From the NCBI RefSeq assembly GCF_000758925.1, contig NZ_JRNC01000049.1, forward strand, positions 1 through 54,113: a DNA stretch of 54,113 bases, given 5' to 3'. Shown one piece after another: positions 19,263 through 30,050 of the stretch; positions within the stretch are counted from its first letter, which is position 1, and every line of letters begins with the position of its first letter. The notes beneath the pieces are model-generated. The model had not been told where the DNA came from, did no database searches, and saw only the letters and a list, made by a program, of their open reading frames with translations. Position numbers and translations under genes: made by a program. The stretch is from Prevotella sp. S7-1-8. GTDB lineage: Bacteria > Bacteroidota > Bacteroidia > Bacteroidales > Bacteroidaceae.

Positions 19263-21638
19263 ATGAAGCATCGAACCCTTCTTTTGGCAATATTCATAGC
19301 CATGGCCATGTTAGCCACGGCCCAAAGTTTTACCCTTAGAGGACGAGTGAGTGACCCAAACAACAATCCCATTGAGCTTGCCACGGTGTCGTGCCCCACA
19401 CAAGGCAAGGTTGCCGTGACCTCTCTTAAGGGCGAATTTCGCATGACGCTTCATTCTGCCGACACCGTAATCGTTCGCATTTCAATGTTAGGCTACAAAA
19501 CGAAAACGAGAACGTTGACAAGGCCGAAAGGCGTGCAAACCCTACAAGTGACACTCTATGAGAATGTAGAGCATATTGGTGAGGTAAATGTTGTCAGGCA
19601 GAAAATACAGTCAGGACAAACACAAGATCTTAAAACAGACCAACTAAAAACCACACCATCCACCACAGGCAACGCTGTGGAAGAGCTCATTCAGAGCCAG
19701 GCTGGCGTGTCAACCCACTCAGAGTTATCATCGCAATACAATGTCCGAGGCGGCAGTTTTGACGAGAATTTCGTATATATAAATAATGTCGAGGTATTCC
19801 GGCCGTTTCTCGTGCGTGGCGGACAGCAAGAGGGGCTGTCCGTCATCAATCCCGACATGGTAGAGCGCATAGGCTTTTCCACCGGTGGCTTTGAGGCCAA
19901 ATACGGCGACAAAATGTCGTCCGCGCTTGACATCACCTACCGCCGTCCAAAGAAATTCGAGGCCAACGTTATGGCTTCGCTCCTTGGAGGCAATGCCTAC
20001 ATAGGATTTTCGAACAAGAAATTCGCATGGGCACACGGCCTAAGGTACAAGACCACAAAATACCTCTTGGGCTCGTTAGACACCAAGGGCGAGTACAATC
20101 CCATTTTTTTTGATTACCAGACCTATCTTAGTTTCAAGCCCAACAAGCGATGGAGCATGGACCTTATCGGCAACATTTCCGCCAATCATTTCAACTTTCA
20201 GCCATCAGATCGCGAGACAAAGTTTGGCACATTGAAAAGCGTCCACGCTTTTAAAGTCTATTTTGACGGCAAGGAGAAAGACATTTTCCGCACCTATTTT
20301 GGCACGCTCAGCTTAACAAGGCATTTGGGCGATTCCACTTCTGTGTCGCTTTTGGGCTCGGCTTTCTCCACCTCTGAGTCTGAACGCTATGACATTCAAG
20401 GACAATATTGGCTCACGGAGACAGGAACATCCGAAAATCTCGGAGTGGGTACGTATTTTGAGCATGCCCGCAACTACCTCAAAGCTCGAGTGGCAAGCAT
20501 CAAACTCATGCTAAAACACACCACTAAACACCACCGCACGGAGTGGGCGCTGACATATAAGAAAGAGCGTATCGAGGAATTTTCCAATGAGTACGAAATG
20601 CGCGATTCGGCTGGATACAGCATACCACATACAGGCAAAGACTTGTACATGATCTACTCCCTGCGCGCGAAAAACAAACTTGACGCCAAGCGCGTAGAGG
20701 CTTACGCGCAAGATACATGGCGCTTCAGATCATCAGGTGGACACACTCTTTTCACGTTAAATTATGGGCTTCGCTTTGCCAAATGGAGCTTCAATGGCGA
20801 ATCCACGCTTTCACCGCGACTATCGTTAGGCATCATTCCTCCCTTTAGCCATAACGTCACGCTACGATTTGCCACGGGGCTATACTACCAAGCACCTTTC
20901 TTCAAAGAGCTTCGCGACACATCCACGGTGAACGGCATAACATTAGCCGCCCTCAACAAAAAAATTAAAAGCCAGCGATCCATACACTTCATCGCTGGCA
21001 TGGATTATCGGTTCACCTTGTTTAACCGCCCTTTCAAACTCACGGCAGAGGCTTATTACAAACTTTTAGGCCATCTCGTACCCTACTCCATCAACAATGT
21101 CAAAGTGGTTTACGAAGGCAACAACATGGCCTCGGGCCATGCGGCGGGTGTCGATCTTAAGCTCTTCGGCGAGTTTGTGCCCGGCAGCGACTCGTGGCTG
21201 ACGCTCTCCTTGATGGACACCAAGATGAAACTAAACGGTATGTCCATTCCCCTTCCCACAGACCAGAGGTATGCTGTCAATCTCTTTTTTACCGATTTCT
21301 TCCCTGGAACAAAACGTTGGAAAATGAGCCTTAAATTGGCATTGGCCGATGGCCTGCCTTTCTCCGCGCCACACAGGGCACTTGAGCGCAACACTTTCAG
21401 AGCTCCAGCATACAAGCGAGCGGACATAGGTATGAGTTACAAACTGCTTGACCGTCAAAACATCTCACAAAAAAGCATCTTTAGAAACATCTGGTTGGGA
21501 TTGGACTGCTTAAATTTGTTTGGCATCAACAACGTAAACTCATATTACTGGGTGACCGACGTGGCAAACCAACAATATGCCGTTCCCAACTTCTTGACAG
21601 GCAGACAGCTCAATGCCAAAATACTGCTTGAATTCTAA
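19263..21638 (+). CDS. TonB-dependent outer-membrane receptor with carboxypeptidase-like N-terminal domain
   Basis: A 791-residue receptor. A signal peptide (residues 1-20, ending ATAQ) is followed by a CarboxypepD_reg-like domain (about 22-108, FTLRGRVSDPNNNPIELATV), a plug domain (about 120-225, with GNAVEELIQSQAGVSTHSEL and YNVRGGSFDENFVYINNVEV) and a beta-barrel ending in the aromatic residue of ILLEF. No SusD-like partner is next to it, so it is more likely a receptor for a small ligand than part of a glycan-utilisation pair. It follows the GNAT gene and is convergent with the DUF3078 gene. Confidence 0.92.
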   Translation: MKHRTLLLAIFIAMAMLATAQSFTLRGRVSDPNNNPIELATVSCPTQGKVAVTSLKGEFRMTLHSADTVIVRISMLGYKTKTRTLTRPKGVQTLQVTLYENVEHIGEVNVVRQKIQSGQTQDLKTDQLKTTPSTTGNAVEELIQSQAGVSTHSELSSQYNVRGGSFDENFVYINNVEVFRPFLVRGGQQEGLSVINPDMVERIGFSTGGFEAKYGDKMSSALDITYRRPKKFEANVMASLLGGNAYIGFSNKKFAWAHGLRYKTTKYLLGSLDTKGEYNPIFFDYQTYLSFKPNKRWSMDLIGNISANHFNFQPSDRETKFGTLKSVHAFKVYFDGKEKDIFRTYFGTLSLTRHLGDSTSVSLLGSAFSTSESERYDIQGQYWLTETGTSENLGVGTYFEHARNYLKARVASIKLMLKHTTKHHRTEWALTYKKERIEEFSNEYEMRDSAGYSIPHTGKDLYMIYSLRAKNKLDAKRVEAYAQDTWRFRSSGGHTLFTLNYGLRFAKWSFNGESTLSPRLSLGIIPPFSHNVTLRFATGLYYQAPFFKELRDTSTVNGITLAALNKKIKSQRSIHFIAGMDYRFTLFNRPFKLTAEAYYKLLGHLVPYSINNVKVVYEGNNMASGHAAGVDLKLFGEFVPGSDSWLTLSLMDTKMKLNGMSIPLPTDQRYAVNLFFTDFFPGTKRWKMSLKLALADGLPFSAPHRALERNTFRAPAYKRADIGMSYKLLDRQNISQKSIFRNIWLGLDCLNLFGINNVNSYYWVTDVANQQYAVPNFLTGRQLNAKILLEF

Positions 21639-22346
21639 ACGGCAGGTTTTTCTGCAAATTTGACATAGCCATTTGGTGACTTTTGTCTATAAATGGAGAT
21701 TATAAGATCGTATTCTTCATATAGACACCCCTTTCTATCTTGCTGCCCTCTCCCATGTCTGACCACCCACAAAAAAAATACTTTATAAAAGAATATTCTT
21801 AACCAACAAAACCTAAACCATGTTGAAAATAACAGACAAAAAGCTACTTGAAACTCGCTCATTTACGACAAAGCCCAACCTTGCCCCCTCAAATTAAAAA
21901 ACAAAGGGTATTCAATAAATATCTACAAATCAGCCTTTTACCGTTTTGAGAGATTTGTCTTAAATCAGAAAAACATTTTTACCATCGCCTTTAGGCCTTA
22001 AACATGTCGTGACCGGTGCTTGCACGGGCTTCGAATAATATCCTTTCATCATGTGTTAAAGGCTTAAAGGCAATGCGATTAGGCCCTATTCGCACAAGCT
22101 CCTCACGCCACAAACATTTCAGTTGGATCTTTTTGGAGCAAAAAGAAGTCTTTTTTTACCTAAAAAACCATGTAATATGCACATTGTTTTATGATATTAT
22201 TTTGACATGAAAGCTCTATATAAAGAGCATTTTCTCGTACAAAAAAAATACCAACAACCATAAAAACGCACGGCAAGCGAGTTGACAATCACAAGGCATG
22301 CCAACCATGGGGGCACGCCAACAGCGCCGGCGACTCATGGCGACAG
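21639..22346. other. Long AT-rich intergenic region between convergent genes
   Basis: About 708 bases between the 3' ends of the TonB receptor and the DUF3078 gene. It is AT-rich with several short homopolymer runs and a weak 5-bp hairpin near 22213-22228 followed by T residues. No open frame of credible length, RNA gene or repeat was seen. Confidence 0.55.
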
Positions 22347-23615
22347 TTAGAAATCGTAAGAAAATCCCAAGGAAACATACTCCTTCAATTGCCAATAACC
22401 ATACATCCCATGGCGTCCGCGGCCATCGTCAAAGCGCGGGTATACAAACAGCTTGGAAGATACATACCTGTTGAATTGGAACGTGAAAGTGTTCTCCCAC
22501 TCAAGCTCCGCACGCTTGTAGGTGGTGTATCCATAGAGCCGGGCAAGCCATGTTATATTGTCCGAGAAACGCCATTTCAAATCGACCGTGAACTGCGAAC
22601 CGAAGTCGTGAAGCGTACGCCTGCCATCCTCAAGGCCATACCGGCCTCCCAAGGCCAAGCGATCTACATATTTTAAGTTGTAAGCCAAGGGCGCCAAGTG
22701 CGCGCTTCCGTTAAGTTTTCCTTTAAACCAATTGACCGTGTAGTCCATACCAAAAGACACGTTGACATTCAATGGCGACGCGAAGTCAGACAGCACCTGC
22801 CGTTGATTGGACTTGTAGTTTGCCATAAACTGCGTGTTTGCGACGAGTTGCAGGGTATAGTACCAATCCCTGGTAGCCTGAAGGCCTAATTTGCTGGTGT
22901 ATCGCAACAGATCGTTCGAGGTTCTCAGCTTGTGCAGCGAGTCGCTCTTGGACGTTTGGAAACCAAGCTTTAGCTCCAATTTATTATCCCATTTGAACCG
23001 CTGCTTATTATTGTAGTTGGCCTCCAACGTGAGGGCGCTCTCCATCGAATAGTTGCTCTCGCCGCCTTTGTACCAGTTGGACGAAATGTAGTTTTGAAAG
23101 AATTGAAGGTAGTAATCGCCCGTCAATGTCCAAAAATTTGGTCTCAACACCACCACGTCCACGGGCAGACGCTCGGGCTCTTTGGCCGAAGGCTGTTGCA
23201 CCGAGACCGTGGGATCCTTGGTGACAGTGGTTGGAGCCAACGTAGGCCCAATCCTTTCCAACTCGCTTTGGGTGCTTTTTACCATGTCAGGCCGCCGAAG
23301 GTAAATACTCAGCAGCTGGGCGTCTATAGGCGAAAGCGACTCGCCAATGACAAAAGCGTGACGCGTGATATTCTTATAAAAAGTCAATGGCAGAAACAAG
23401 GAGGCCATGTCCTGCTTGGTTAGGGACGACGCCACCTTTACATCAGGTCTATATAACGAATCGCCAAAAATTTTCAAAGAGTCTTGATAGGCATTCGACA
23501 TGCCACCGCCCTTAAGCGCATGGCGAGCGTTCTGACAATGAACCTGCGCCCATGAACACACGCACACCATTAAAAAGAATGACACGAAAAAATATTTCAA
23601 ACGATAATTATTCAT
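22347..23615 (-). CDS. DUF3078 outer-membrane protein
   Basis: About 422 residues with a signal peptide (residues 1-24, ending SWAQ). After a linker (residues ~120-165, rich in Thr, Val, Glu and Pro) comes a C-terminal half of alternating polar/aromatic strands (NYISSNWYKGGESNYSMESA, later LGLQATRDWYYTLQLVA) ending in Phe, the pattern of the DUF3078 beta-barrel family of Bacteroidota. Function is unknown. The frame opens at a GTG (23636), but the ATG at 23615 begins the signal peptide directly and is preferred. A -7 box lies about 55 bases upstream. Confidence 0.85.
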   Translation of the reverse strand: MNNYRLKYFFVSFFLMVCVCSWAQVHCQNARHALKGGGMSNAYQDSLKIFGDSLYRPDVKVASSLTKQDMASLFLPLTFYKNITRHAFVIGESLSPIDAQLLSIYLRRPDMVKSTQSELERIGPTLAPTTVTKDPTVSVQQPSAKEPERLPVDVVVLRPNFWTLTGDYYLQFFQNYISSNWYKGGESNYSMESALTLEANYNNKQRFKWDNKLELKLGFQTSKSDSLHKLRTSNDLLRYTSKLGLQATRDWYYTLQLVANTQFMANYKSNQRQVLSDFASPLNVNVSFGMDYTVNWFKGKLNGSAHLAPLAYNLKYVDRLALGGRYGLEDGRRTLHDFGSQFTVDLKWRFSDNITWLARLYGYTTYKRAELEWENTFTFQFNRYVSSKLFVYPRFDDGRGRHGMYGYWQLKEYVSLGFSYDF

Positions 23616-23668
23616 CAACCAATGTTTTTTTACCACAAAAAATCAAGACAAATAGCGTCTTGTGATTG

Positions 23669-23676
23669 CAAAGTTA
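23669..23676 (-). promoter_or_regulatory. -7 promoter element of the DUF3078 gene
   Basis: TAACTTTG on the minus strand matches TAnnTTTG, about 54 bases before the ATG at 23615. No clear -33 element is seen. The rest of the 388-base gap up to pyrG (23616-24003) holds only this element and the pyrG promoter. Confidence 0.5.
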
Positions 23677-23935
23677 GCAAATATTGTATGAAATATTGTC
23701 TCATTGACGTTTTTTATTTAACCACCCTCATCCATGGCCTATTGTCGTCGCGGCAACCAAATCGAGAAGGCGCGCCGTCACGCGCGCGACAGGGCAAACA
23801 AACTCTTCATGCCGAAAAAAAAGGTGACACGACGCGTATCATATTTCGTTTGACACGACTCGCAAAGGTGATTTCTTGATTTTGCCTCCATATCGCATCG
23901 TCAAAAATAGATAGCCAAAGTTTCAATTTGTTTTG

Positions 23936-23966
23936 TTGTTCGTCTCACAAAAATACATTACCTTTG
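23936..23966 (+). promoter_or_regulatory. Promoter of pyrG
   Basis: TTG at 23936-23938, 20 bases, then TACCTTTG at 23959-23966: a full match to the Bacteroidota -33/-7 pattern. The leader to the GTG start would be about 33 bases. Confidence 0.7.
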
Positions 23967-24003
23967 CAACAAATTATCAATAACCAATTTAACGCGTAAT
24001 ATT

Positions 24004-25626
24004 GTGGCAGAAACAAAATATATATTCGTCACCGGAGGCGTGGTTTCTTCGCTTGGCAAAGGAATTATCTCGTCGTCCATAGGGAAGCTCTTGCAAGCAA
24101 GGGGCTATAACATCACCATCCAAAAATTTGACCCATACATCAACATAGACCCCGGCACCCTCAACCCATACGAGCACGGCGAATGCTATGTCACCGTGGA
24201 CGGCATGGAGACAGACTTGGACTTGGGCCACTACGAGCGTTTTACCGGCATCCAAACCACCAAGGCCAACTCGCTGACCACGGGTAGGATATACAAATCG
24301 GTAATAGACAAGGAGCGTCGCGGGGATTATCTCGGCAAAACCATACAAGTGGTGCCGCACATCACGGACGAGATAAAGCGAAACGTGAAAATGCTCGGCA
24401 AGAAATGCCATTACGACTTTGTCATCACGGAAATAGGCGGCACCATCGGCGACATTGAGAGCGCGCCATTCATGGAGGCCATCAGGCAATTGAAGTGGGA
24501 ACTGGGCAAAAACGCCGTAAACCTACACCTCACCTACGTGCCATATCTACACGCAGCCGGGGAGTTGAAAACCAAACCTACCCAACATTCCGTAAAAGAA
24601 CTGCAAAGCGTGGGCATCCAACCAGACATCTTGGTACTGCGCACGGAAAAACATTTGTCAGACTCTTTGCGCAAGAAAGTGGCCGCTTTCTGCAACGTTG
24701 ACATAGACAGCATCATCCAAAGCGAGGACATGCCCAGCATCTATGAGGTGCCCATCAACATGCAAAAACAAGGCTTGGACGTGGCTATATTAAAAAAGGT
24801 GGGAGAGCCTGTGGGCGAGACGCCAACGCTCGGGCCATGGCGCGAGTTCCTGGAATGCCAGAAAAAAGCCAAAGAAGTGGTAAAAATAGGGCTCGTCGGG
24901 AAATATGATTTGCAAGACGCGTACAAGAGCATTCGCGAGGGACTGTCCCAAGCGGGAACCTATAACGACCACAAAACGGTTATCACCTTTATCAATTCGG
25001 AATACATCACGGAAGAAAACGTAGCCGAAAAGCTCGCGGGACAAGACGGCATTGTAATTTGCCCAGGATTTGGCCAACGCGGAATTGAGGGAAAAATCAT
25101 TGCGGCGCGCCACGCGCGCACGCACAACATTCCAACATTCGGCATCTGTTTAGGCATGCAAATGATGGTGATAGAGTTCGCGCGCAACGTTTTAGGGTAT
25201 TCCGACGCCAACTCGCGCGAATTTGACGAAAAGACACCGCACAATGTGATTGACATTATGGAGGAACAAAAAAACATCACCAACATGGGCGGAACCATGA
25301 GATTGGGCGCGTACGAATGTGTGCTAAGGCAAAAATCTCGCGTTTTTAACATCTACAAACAAGAACACATACAAGAACGACATCGCCACCGTTACGAGTT
25401 TAACAACGACTATTTACAAGAATACGAGCGCAACGGCATGATGTGCGTGGGACGAAATCCAGAGAGCGACCTCGTCGAAATTGTTGAGATACCCGGACTG
25501 AAATGGTATATCGGCACGCAGTTTCACCCGGAATACCAAAGCACCGTGCTAAGGCCTCACCCCCTCTTTGTAGACTTTATCAAAGCGGCAATTGAAAACA
25601 AAAAAAACAATTTAACTAAAGATTAA
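24004..25626 (+). CDS. pyrG: CTP synthase
   Basis: Makes CTP from UTP, ATP and glutamine. The 540-residue protein has the N-terminal synthetase domain (TKYIFVTGGVVSSLGKGI, with the P-loop, then YINIDPGTLNPYEHGE) and a C-terminal class I glutamine amidotransferase domain with the nucleophile in FGICLGMQ near residue 380 and the His-Pro-Glu triad member in QFHPEYQS near residue 513. The start is a GTG (MAETKYIF); no ATG lies closer to the conserved N terminus. It is 127 bases upstream of yidC. Confidence 0.97.
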   Translation: MAETKYIFVTGGVVSSLGKGIISSSIGKLLQARGYNITIQKFDPYINIDPGTLNPYEHGECYVTVDGMETDLDLGHYERFTGIQTTKANSLTTGRIYKSVIDKERRGDYLGKTIQVVPHITDEIKRNVKMLGKKCHYDFVITEIGGTIGDIESAPFMEAIRQLKWELGKNAVNLHLTYVPYLHAAGELKTKPTQHSVKELQSVGIQPDILVLRTEKHLSDSLRKKVAAFCNVDIDSIIQSEDMPSIYEVPINMQKQGLDVAILKKVGEPVGETPTLGPWREFLECQKKAKEVVKIGLVGKYDLQDAYKSIREGLSQAGTYNDHKTVITFINSEYITEENVAEKLAGQDGIVICPGFGQRGIEGKIIAARHARTHNIPTFGICLGMQMMVIEFARNVLGYSDANSREFDEKTPHNVIDIMEEQKNITNMGGTMRLGAYECVLRQKSRVFNIYKQEHIQERHRHRYEFNNDYLQEYERNGMMCVGRNPESDLVEIVEIPGLKWYIGTQFHPEYQSTVLRPHPLFVDFIKAAIENKKNNLTKD

Positions 25627-25753
25627 GAGGTTGACGCCTCTCAATTAAATAAAAACGACGCCAAATCAAACATTTTCTTAAAGACTTACGATAGCGCGCG
25701 ATTTTTTGATTACAGACGATACATTCACCTGTTAGAGACCCACAATAATATCA

Positions 25754-27667
25754 ATGGATAAAAATACAATCATAGGATTTGTTCTTATTGCAGCCATTCT
25801 CGTCGGATTTAGTTGGTACTCACAACCCTCCAAAGAGGAACAAAGAGCCAAATTTGTAAAAGACTCTATAGAACAGACGAATAGAGCCAAAGCGGAAAAA
25901 GAAACCCAAACTACCGCTTTTAAACGCCGGCAGGCCGCCAAACAGCAAATCTTGCAAGACACCACCGCCTTGTTCCATACGGCGATGACAGGCCAAGCGC
26001 AAGATGTGGTGCTGAAAAATGACAAGCTGGAGCTTACATTATCATCAAAAGGAGCTCAAGTGAAAAAAGCTGTCATCAAGAATTACAAAGACAATATCAA
26101 GGAAACCAACTGTGTGACACTGTTCCAAGGCGATGACCAAAACCTGAGTTACACACTGGTGGCCAAAGAGGCCAACATCTCAACGGCCGACCTTTATTTC
26201 CAACCCTCGGAGATAACCGATACCACCGTCACTTTCACCGCAAAGGCCGCGGAAGGCAAGAGCATATCCCTGCAATACAAATTGGGACGTAATTACTTGC
26301 TTAACATGAGTTTCAAGGTCAATGGCATGGCAGGGCTCTTCGCGCCAAACAGCAACACGATGGCCATCAATTGGCAGGACAAGGTGAGACAACAAGAAAA
26401 AGGCTTCACCTTTGAAAACCGATACGCCACCCTCACCTATCATGAGACAGAAGGCGGCACAGACTATCTGAACGAGAATAAAGAAAAGAAAGACGAGGAA
26501 ATTGAGAAAAATATAGACTGGGTAGCCTTTAAAAACCAGTTCTTCTCAGCTGTTATGATAGCGGAAAAGGACTTTGGCGAGAACACGCAAATGACATCCA
26601 TTCCCCAAAAGAAAGGAAGCGGGTATCTCAAGCAATACGAGGCTAAAATGAAGGCTTTCCTCGACCCAACGGGGAAAAAACCGACAAATTTTGAGTTCTA
26701 CTATGGCCCCAACGACTTCCGGCTGCTCAAAAACGTAGAAAAGGAGAGCGCCTTTGGCAAAGACCTTCAGATGGAACGCCTTGTGTACTTAGGCTGGCCT
26801 TTGTTTCGCATCATCAACAGATGGTTCACCATCTACGTGTTCGATTGGCTTAGCAAATGGTTCCCAATGGGTATCGTGTTGATACTAATCACGCTGCTAT
26901 TAAAGGCCATCACCTACCCCATGGTGAAAAAAAGCTACATGAGCTCGGCCAAAATGCGTGTGCTCAAACCCAAACTTGACGAGGCCACCAAACAATATGA
27001 CAAGCCCGAAGACCAAATGCGGAAACAGCAAGCCATGATGGCCGAGTATGCCAAATATGGCGTGTCGCCACTGTCTGGATGCCTACCCATGTTGATACAG
27101 ATGCCCATTTGGATCGCCATGTTCAATTTTGTGCCCAACGCCATACAACTGCGCGGACAGAGTTTCTTGTGGATGAAAGACCTGTCCACCTACGACCCTG
27201 TGTTCCAATGGAATTCCAACTTGTGGCTCATAGGCGATCATCTGTCGCTCACCTGTATACTCTTCTGCGCCGCCCAACTCATCTACAGCTGGTTTACCAT
27301 GCAAATGCAGAAAGACCAAATGGTCGGACAGCAAGCCGAGCAAATGAAAGTGATGCAATGGATGATGTTCCTCATGCCGCTGATGTTCTTCTTTATATTC
27401 AATGATTACTCGTCAGGATTGAACTTCTACTACTTTGTATCGCTCATCCTCTCGGCGGCAATCATGTTTATTTTGCGCAAAACGACCAACGACGAGAAGC
27501 TCCTCGCCATACTCGAAGCGCGCTACAAGGACAACCAGAGCAACCCGCAAAAAATGAAAGGCATGATGGCTCGCATGCAAGCGCTTCAACAAATGCAACG
27601 ACAGCAAATAGAAGCGCAAAGGGAAAAGCGAGACCAACTCAATCGCAAAAAGAAAGGATTGAAATAA
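25754..27667 (+). CDS. yidC: Membrane protein insertase YidC
   Basis: Inserts and folds inner-membrane proteins, alone or with SecYEG. The 637-residue protein has an N-terminal membrane helix (residues 6-21), a periplasmic P1 domain (~85-330) and the conserved membrane core (~345-575), in which YMSSAKMRVLKPKLDEA and SPLSGCLPMLIQMPIWIAMF are family hallmarks. The C terminus is a basic, Gln/Arg/Lys-rich tail (residues ~590-637) that can contact the ribosome. Its clients would include the ATP synthase c subunit encoded in this window. A hairpin terminator follows. Confidence 0.97.
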   Translation: MDKNTIIGFVLIAAILVGFSWYSQPSKEEQRAKFVKDSIEQTNRAKAEKETQTTAFKRRQAAKQQILQDTTALFHTAMTGQAQDVVLKNDKLELTLSSKGAQVKKAVIKNYKDNIKETNCVTLFQGDDQNLSYTLVAKEANISTADLYFQPSEITDTTVTFTAKAAEGKSISLQYKLGRNYLLNMSFKVNGMAGLFAPNSNTMAINWQDKVRQQEKGFTFENRYATLTYHETEGGTDYLNENKEKKDEEIEKNIDWVAFKNQFFSAVMIAEKDFGENTQMTSIPQKKGSGYLKQYEAKMKAFLDPTGKKPTNFEFYYGPNDFRLLKNVEKESAFGKDLQMERLVYLGWPLFRIINRWFTIYVFDWLSKWFPMGIVLILITLLLKAITYPMVKKSYMSSAKMRVLKPKLDEATKQYDKPEDQMRKQQAMMAEYAKYGVSPLSGCLPMLIQMPIWIAMFNFVPNAIQLRGQSFLWMKDLSTYDPVFQWNSNLWLIGDHLSLTCILFCAAQLIYSWFTMQMQKDQMVGQQAEQMKVMQWMMFLMPLMFFFIFNDYSSGLNFYYFVSLILSAAIMFILRKTTNDEKLLAILEARYKDNQSNPQKMKGMMARMQALQQMQRQQIEAQREKRDQLNRKKKGLK

Positions 27668-27673
27668 AAATCC

Positions 27674-27725
27674 AAAAGGCATATAGGCTGTTTCCACATG
27701 GTAGCGAAAGGGCCTATAGCCTTTT
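27674..27725 (+). terminator. Terminator after yidC
   Basis: Arms 27674-27688 and 27712-27725 pair over 14 positions with one bulged A; the loop is 23 bases and the second arm ends in a T run. Confidence 0.7.
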
Positions 27726-27802
27726 ACCTTTATGTATTTACAACATAAACGCCATTCTTGACGAATGATTTTCTTAAGCAATCCTATTAACCATAAACAA
27801 AT

Positions 27803-29974
27803 ATGAAAAAACTTTTAGCTCTGACATTAGGCATCCTGCTCATGGAGCAGCCGCATGCCAACGCGCAAGACATGATTCAGAAAAACAACATCACCCTCAA
27901 AAGCGACCTCATGACGCCCGAGGCACTATGGGCCATGGGGCGCATTGGAGGCGCGCAAGCGTCGCCAGACGGATCGCAAGTGGTTTACCAAGTAAGCTAC
28001 TACAGCGTCAAGGCAAACAAAAGCCACACCATGCTTTTCGCTCAGTCGGCCAAACCGGGCAAAAACATCATCGCTCCCACACAACTAACGACCGACGCCA
28101 AAAACGAAACTGACGCCGCATGGATAGAGAATGGCAAAAAAATAGCTTTTCTACGCGATGGCCAAATATGGAAAATGAACCCCGATGGCACAAATCGCGT
28201 GCAGCTCACCAACTCCAAAATTGACATAGAGGGGTTTAAATTCTCGCCTAACGGCCAGCGCGTCATCTTAATCAAGAGTCTGCCATATCACGGAAGCATT
28301 CAGCAAAATCCATCCGACTTGCCCAAGGCGAGCGGACGATTGGTCACGGACTTGAACTATCGCCATTGGGATCACTACGTGGAAACCATCGCGCATCCTT
28401 TCGTGGCAGATGTCAAAGGCGACAACATCTCTGACGGTGTGGACATCTTGAATGGCGAGCCATACGAGTGCCCCTTGGCTCCCTTTGGCGGCATTGAGCA
28501 GTTGGATTGGAGCAAAGACTCCAAGCTCGTGGCCTACACCTGCAGAAAAAAAACCGGCGTAGACTACGCCATATCCACCGACGCAGACATCTACCTCTAT
28601 AACATAGAGACACGACAAAGCTGGAATATCTGCAAGCCAAAGGATTACAAAGCTCCACACGTGGACCCCACCAAGAGCATGCGAGACCAAACCGTGAACC
28701 ACCAATCAGGCGACATGAACGTGGGTTACGACGTGAACCCAAAGTTTTCTCCCGATGGCCAGTATATCGCATGGCAAAGCATGGCGCACGACGGCTACGA
28801 GAGCGATCGGAACAGACTCTGTGTATATAACTTGAAAACGGGTCAAAAGCAATACGTGACCGAGCGTTTCGACTCAAACGTGGATGATTATTGCTGGCAC
28901 CCCAACTCCAAAACACTCTACTTCATTGGCGTTTGGCATGGCGTGGAGATGGTTTACCAAACAAATTTGAGTGGGCATGTTAAACAACTAACAGATGGAT
29001 GGCATGACTACGGCTCTGTGCAAATGTTGGGAAATACCAACCAGCTACTTGTCTCAAGACATTCTTACTTGGCACCAGACGACCTATACGTGCTCACTCC
29101 AAGCAAGAAAGAAAAGGCATCCAATGTCATAGCCATTACTGCCGAGAACAAACATATCCTTGACCAGCTTGCCCCCGCGTCCGTGAAACAACGCTGGGTT
29201 AAGACCACCGATGGCAAGGAGGAATTGGTTTGGATAGTGTTGCCACCACATTTTGACGCCAACAAAAAATATCCCGCTCTTCTTTTCTGTGAGGGAGGCC
29301 CACAAAGCCCCGTGAGCCAGTTCTGGAGTTACCGTTGGAACATGTCTATCATGGCAGCGCATGGCTATGTGGTGGTAGCCCCCAACCGCCGAGGACTTCC
29401 CGGCTTTGGCAGCGAATGGAACGAGGCGGTGAGCCGGGATTGGACCGGCCAGTGCATGGACGACTATCTATCGGCCATTGATGACGCGGCCAACAACTTG
29501 CCCTATGTGGACAAAAACAGGCTGGGCGCGGTTGGCGCCTCATTCGGAGGCTTCTCTGTTTATTACTTAGCCGGCCACCATGACAAACGTTTCAAATGTT
29601 TCATCTCACACGATGGGGCTTTCAACCTTGAGTCCATGTACACAGACACGGAGGAGGCTTGGTTCTCCAATTGGGAATACGACGACGCCTATTGGAACAA
29701 AGACCAAACCCAAGCGGCCAAGAAGACCTATGCCAACAGTCCGCATCGCTTTGTTGACAAGTGGGACACGCCCATCCTATGCATACATGGCGAAAAAGAC
29801 TATCGCATCAACGCCAACCAAGGTTTCGGCGCATTTAACGCAGCTCGCATGCGCGGCATACCCGCCCAACTGCTCATTTTCCCAGACGAGAACCACTGGG
29901 TGCTGAAACCTCAAAATGGCGTGCTGTGGCAGCGCACGTTCTTTAACTGGCTGGATCGCTGGCTTAAGAAATAA
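27803..29974 (+). CDS. S9-family prolyl-oligopeptidase-type peptidase (dipeptidyl-peptidase 5-like)
   Basis: A 723-residue exported serine peptidase. Residues 1-21 form a signal peptide (ending ANAQ). Residues ~35-440 make up a beta-propeller with WD/TolB-like blades (KFSPDGQYIAWQS and similar), and ~460-723 the alpha/beta-hydrolase domain. The catalytic triad is visible: Ser580 in GASFGGFS, Asp666 in GEKDYRI and His698 in DENHWV. The domain order and size fit DPP5 (S9C) of Bacteroidota, which cuts dipeptides off peptides in the periplasm; DPP4 or acylaminoacyl peptidase activity cannot be ruled out. Two MFS transporters resembling a dipeptide-transporter family follow directly. Confidence 0.88.
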   Translation: MKKLLALTLGILLMEQPHANAQDMIQKNNITLKSDLMTPEALWAMGRIGGAQASPDGSQVVYQVSYYSVKANKSHTMLFAQSAKPGKNIIAPTQLTTDAKNETDAAWIENGKKIAFLRDGQIWKMNPDGTNRVQLTNSKIDIEGFKFSPNGQRVILIKSLPYHGSIQQNPSDLPKASGRLVTDLNYRHWDHYVETIAHPFVADVKGDNISDGVDILNGEPYECPLAPFGGIEQLDWSKDSKLVAYTCRKKTGVDYAISTDADIYLYNIETRQSWNICKPKDYKAPHVDPTKSMRDQTVNHQSGDMNVGYDVNPKFSPDGQYIAWQSMAHDGYESDRNRLCVYNLKTGQKQYVTERFDSNVDDYCWHPNSKTLYFIGVWHGVEMVYQTNLSGHVKQLTDGWHDYGSVQMLGNTNQLLVSRHSYLAPDDLYVLTPSKKEKASNVIAITAENKHILDQLAPASVKQRWVKTTDGKEELVWIVLPPHFDANKKYPALLFCEGGPQSPVSQFWSYRWNMSIMAAHGYVVVAPNRRGLPGFGSEWNEAVSRDWTGQCMDDYLSAIDDAANNLPYVDKNRLGAVGASFGGFSVYYLAGHHDKRFKCFISHDGAFNLESMYTDTEEAWFSNWEYDDAYWNKDQTQAAKKTYANSPHRFVDKWDTPILCIHGEKDYRINANQGFGAFNAARMRGIPAQLLIFPDENHWVLKPQNGVLWQRTFFNWLDRWLKK

Positions 29975-30050
29975 CGCACAAGCCTTAAGAAGCCATCAAG
30001 ACATTGTGTAGATAATCTGAATTTTAAAAAAATTACATTATAAACATATT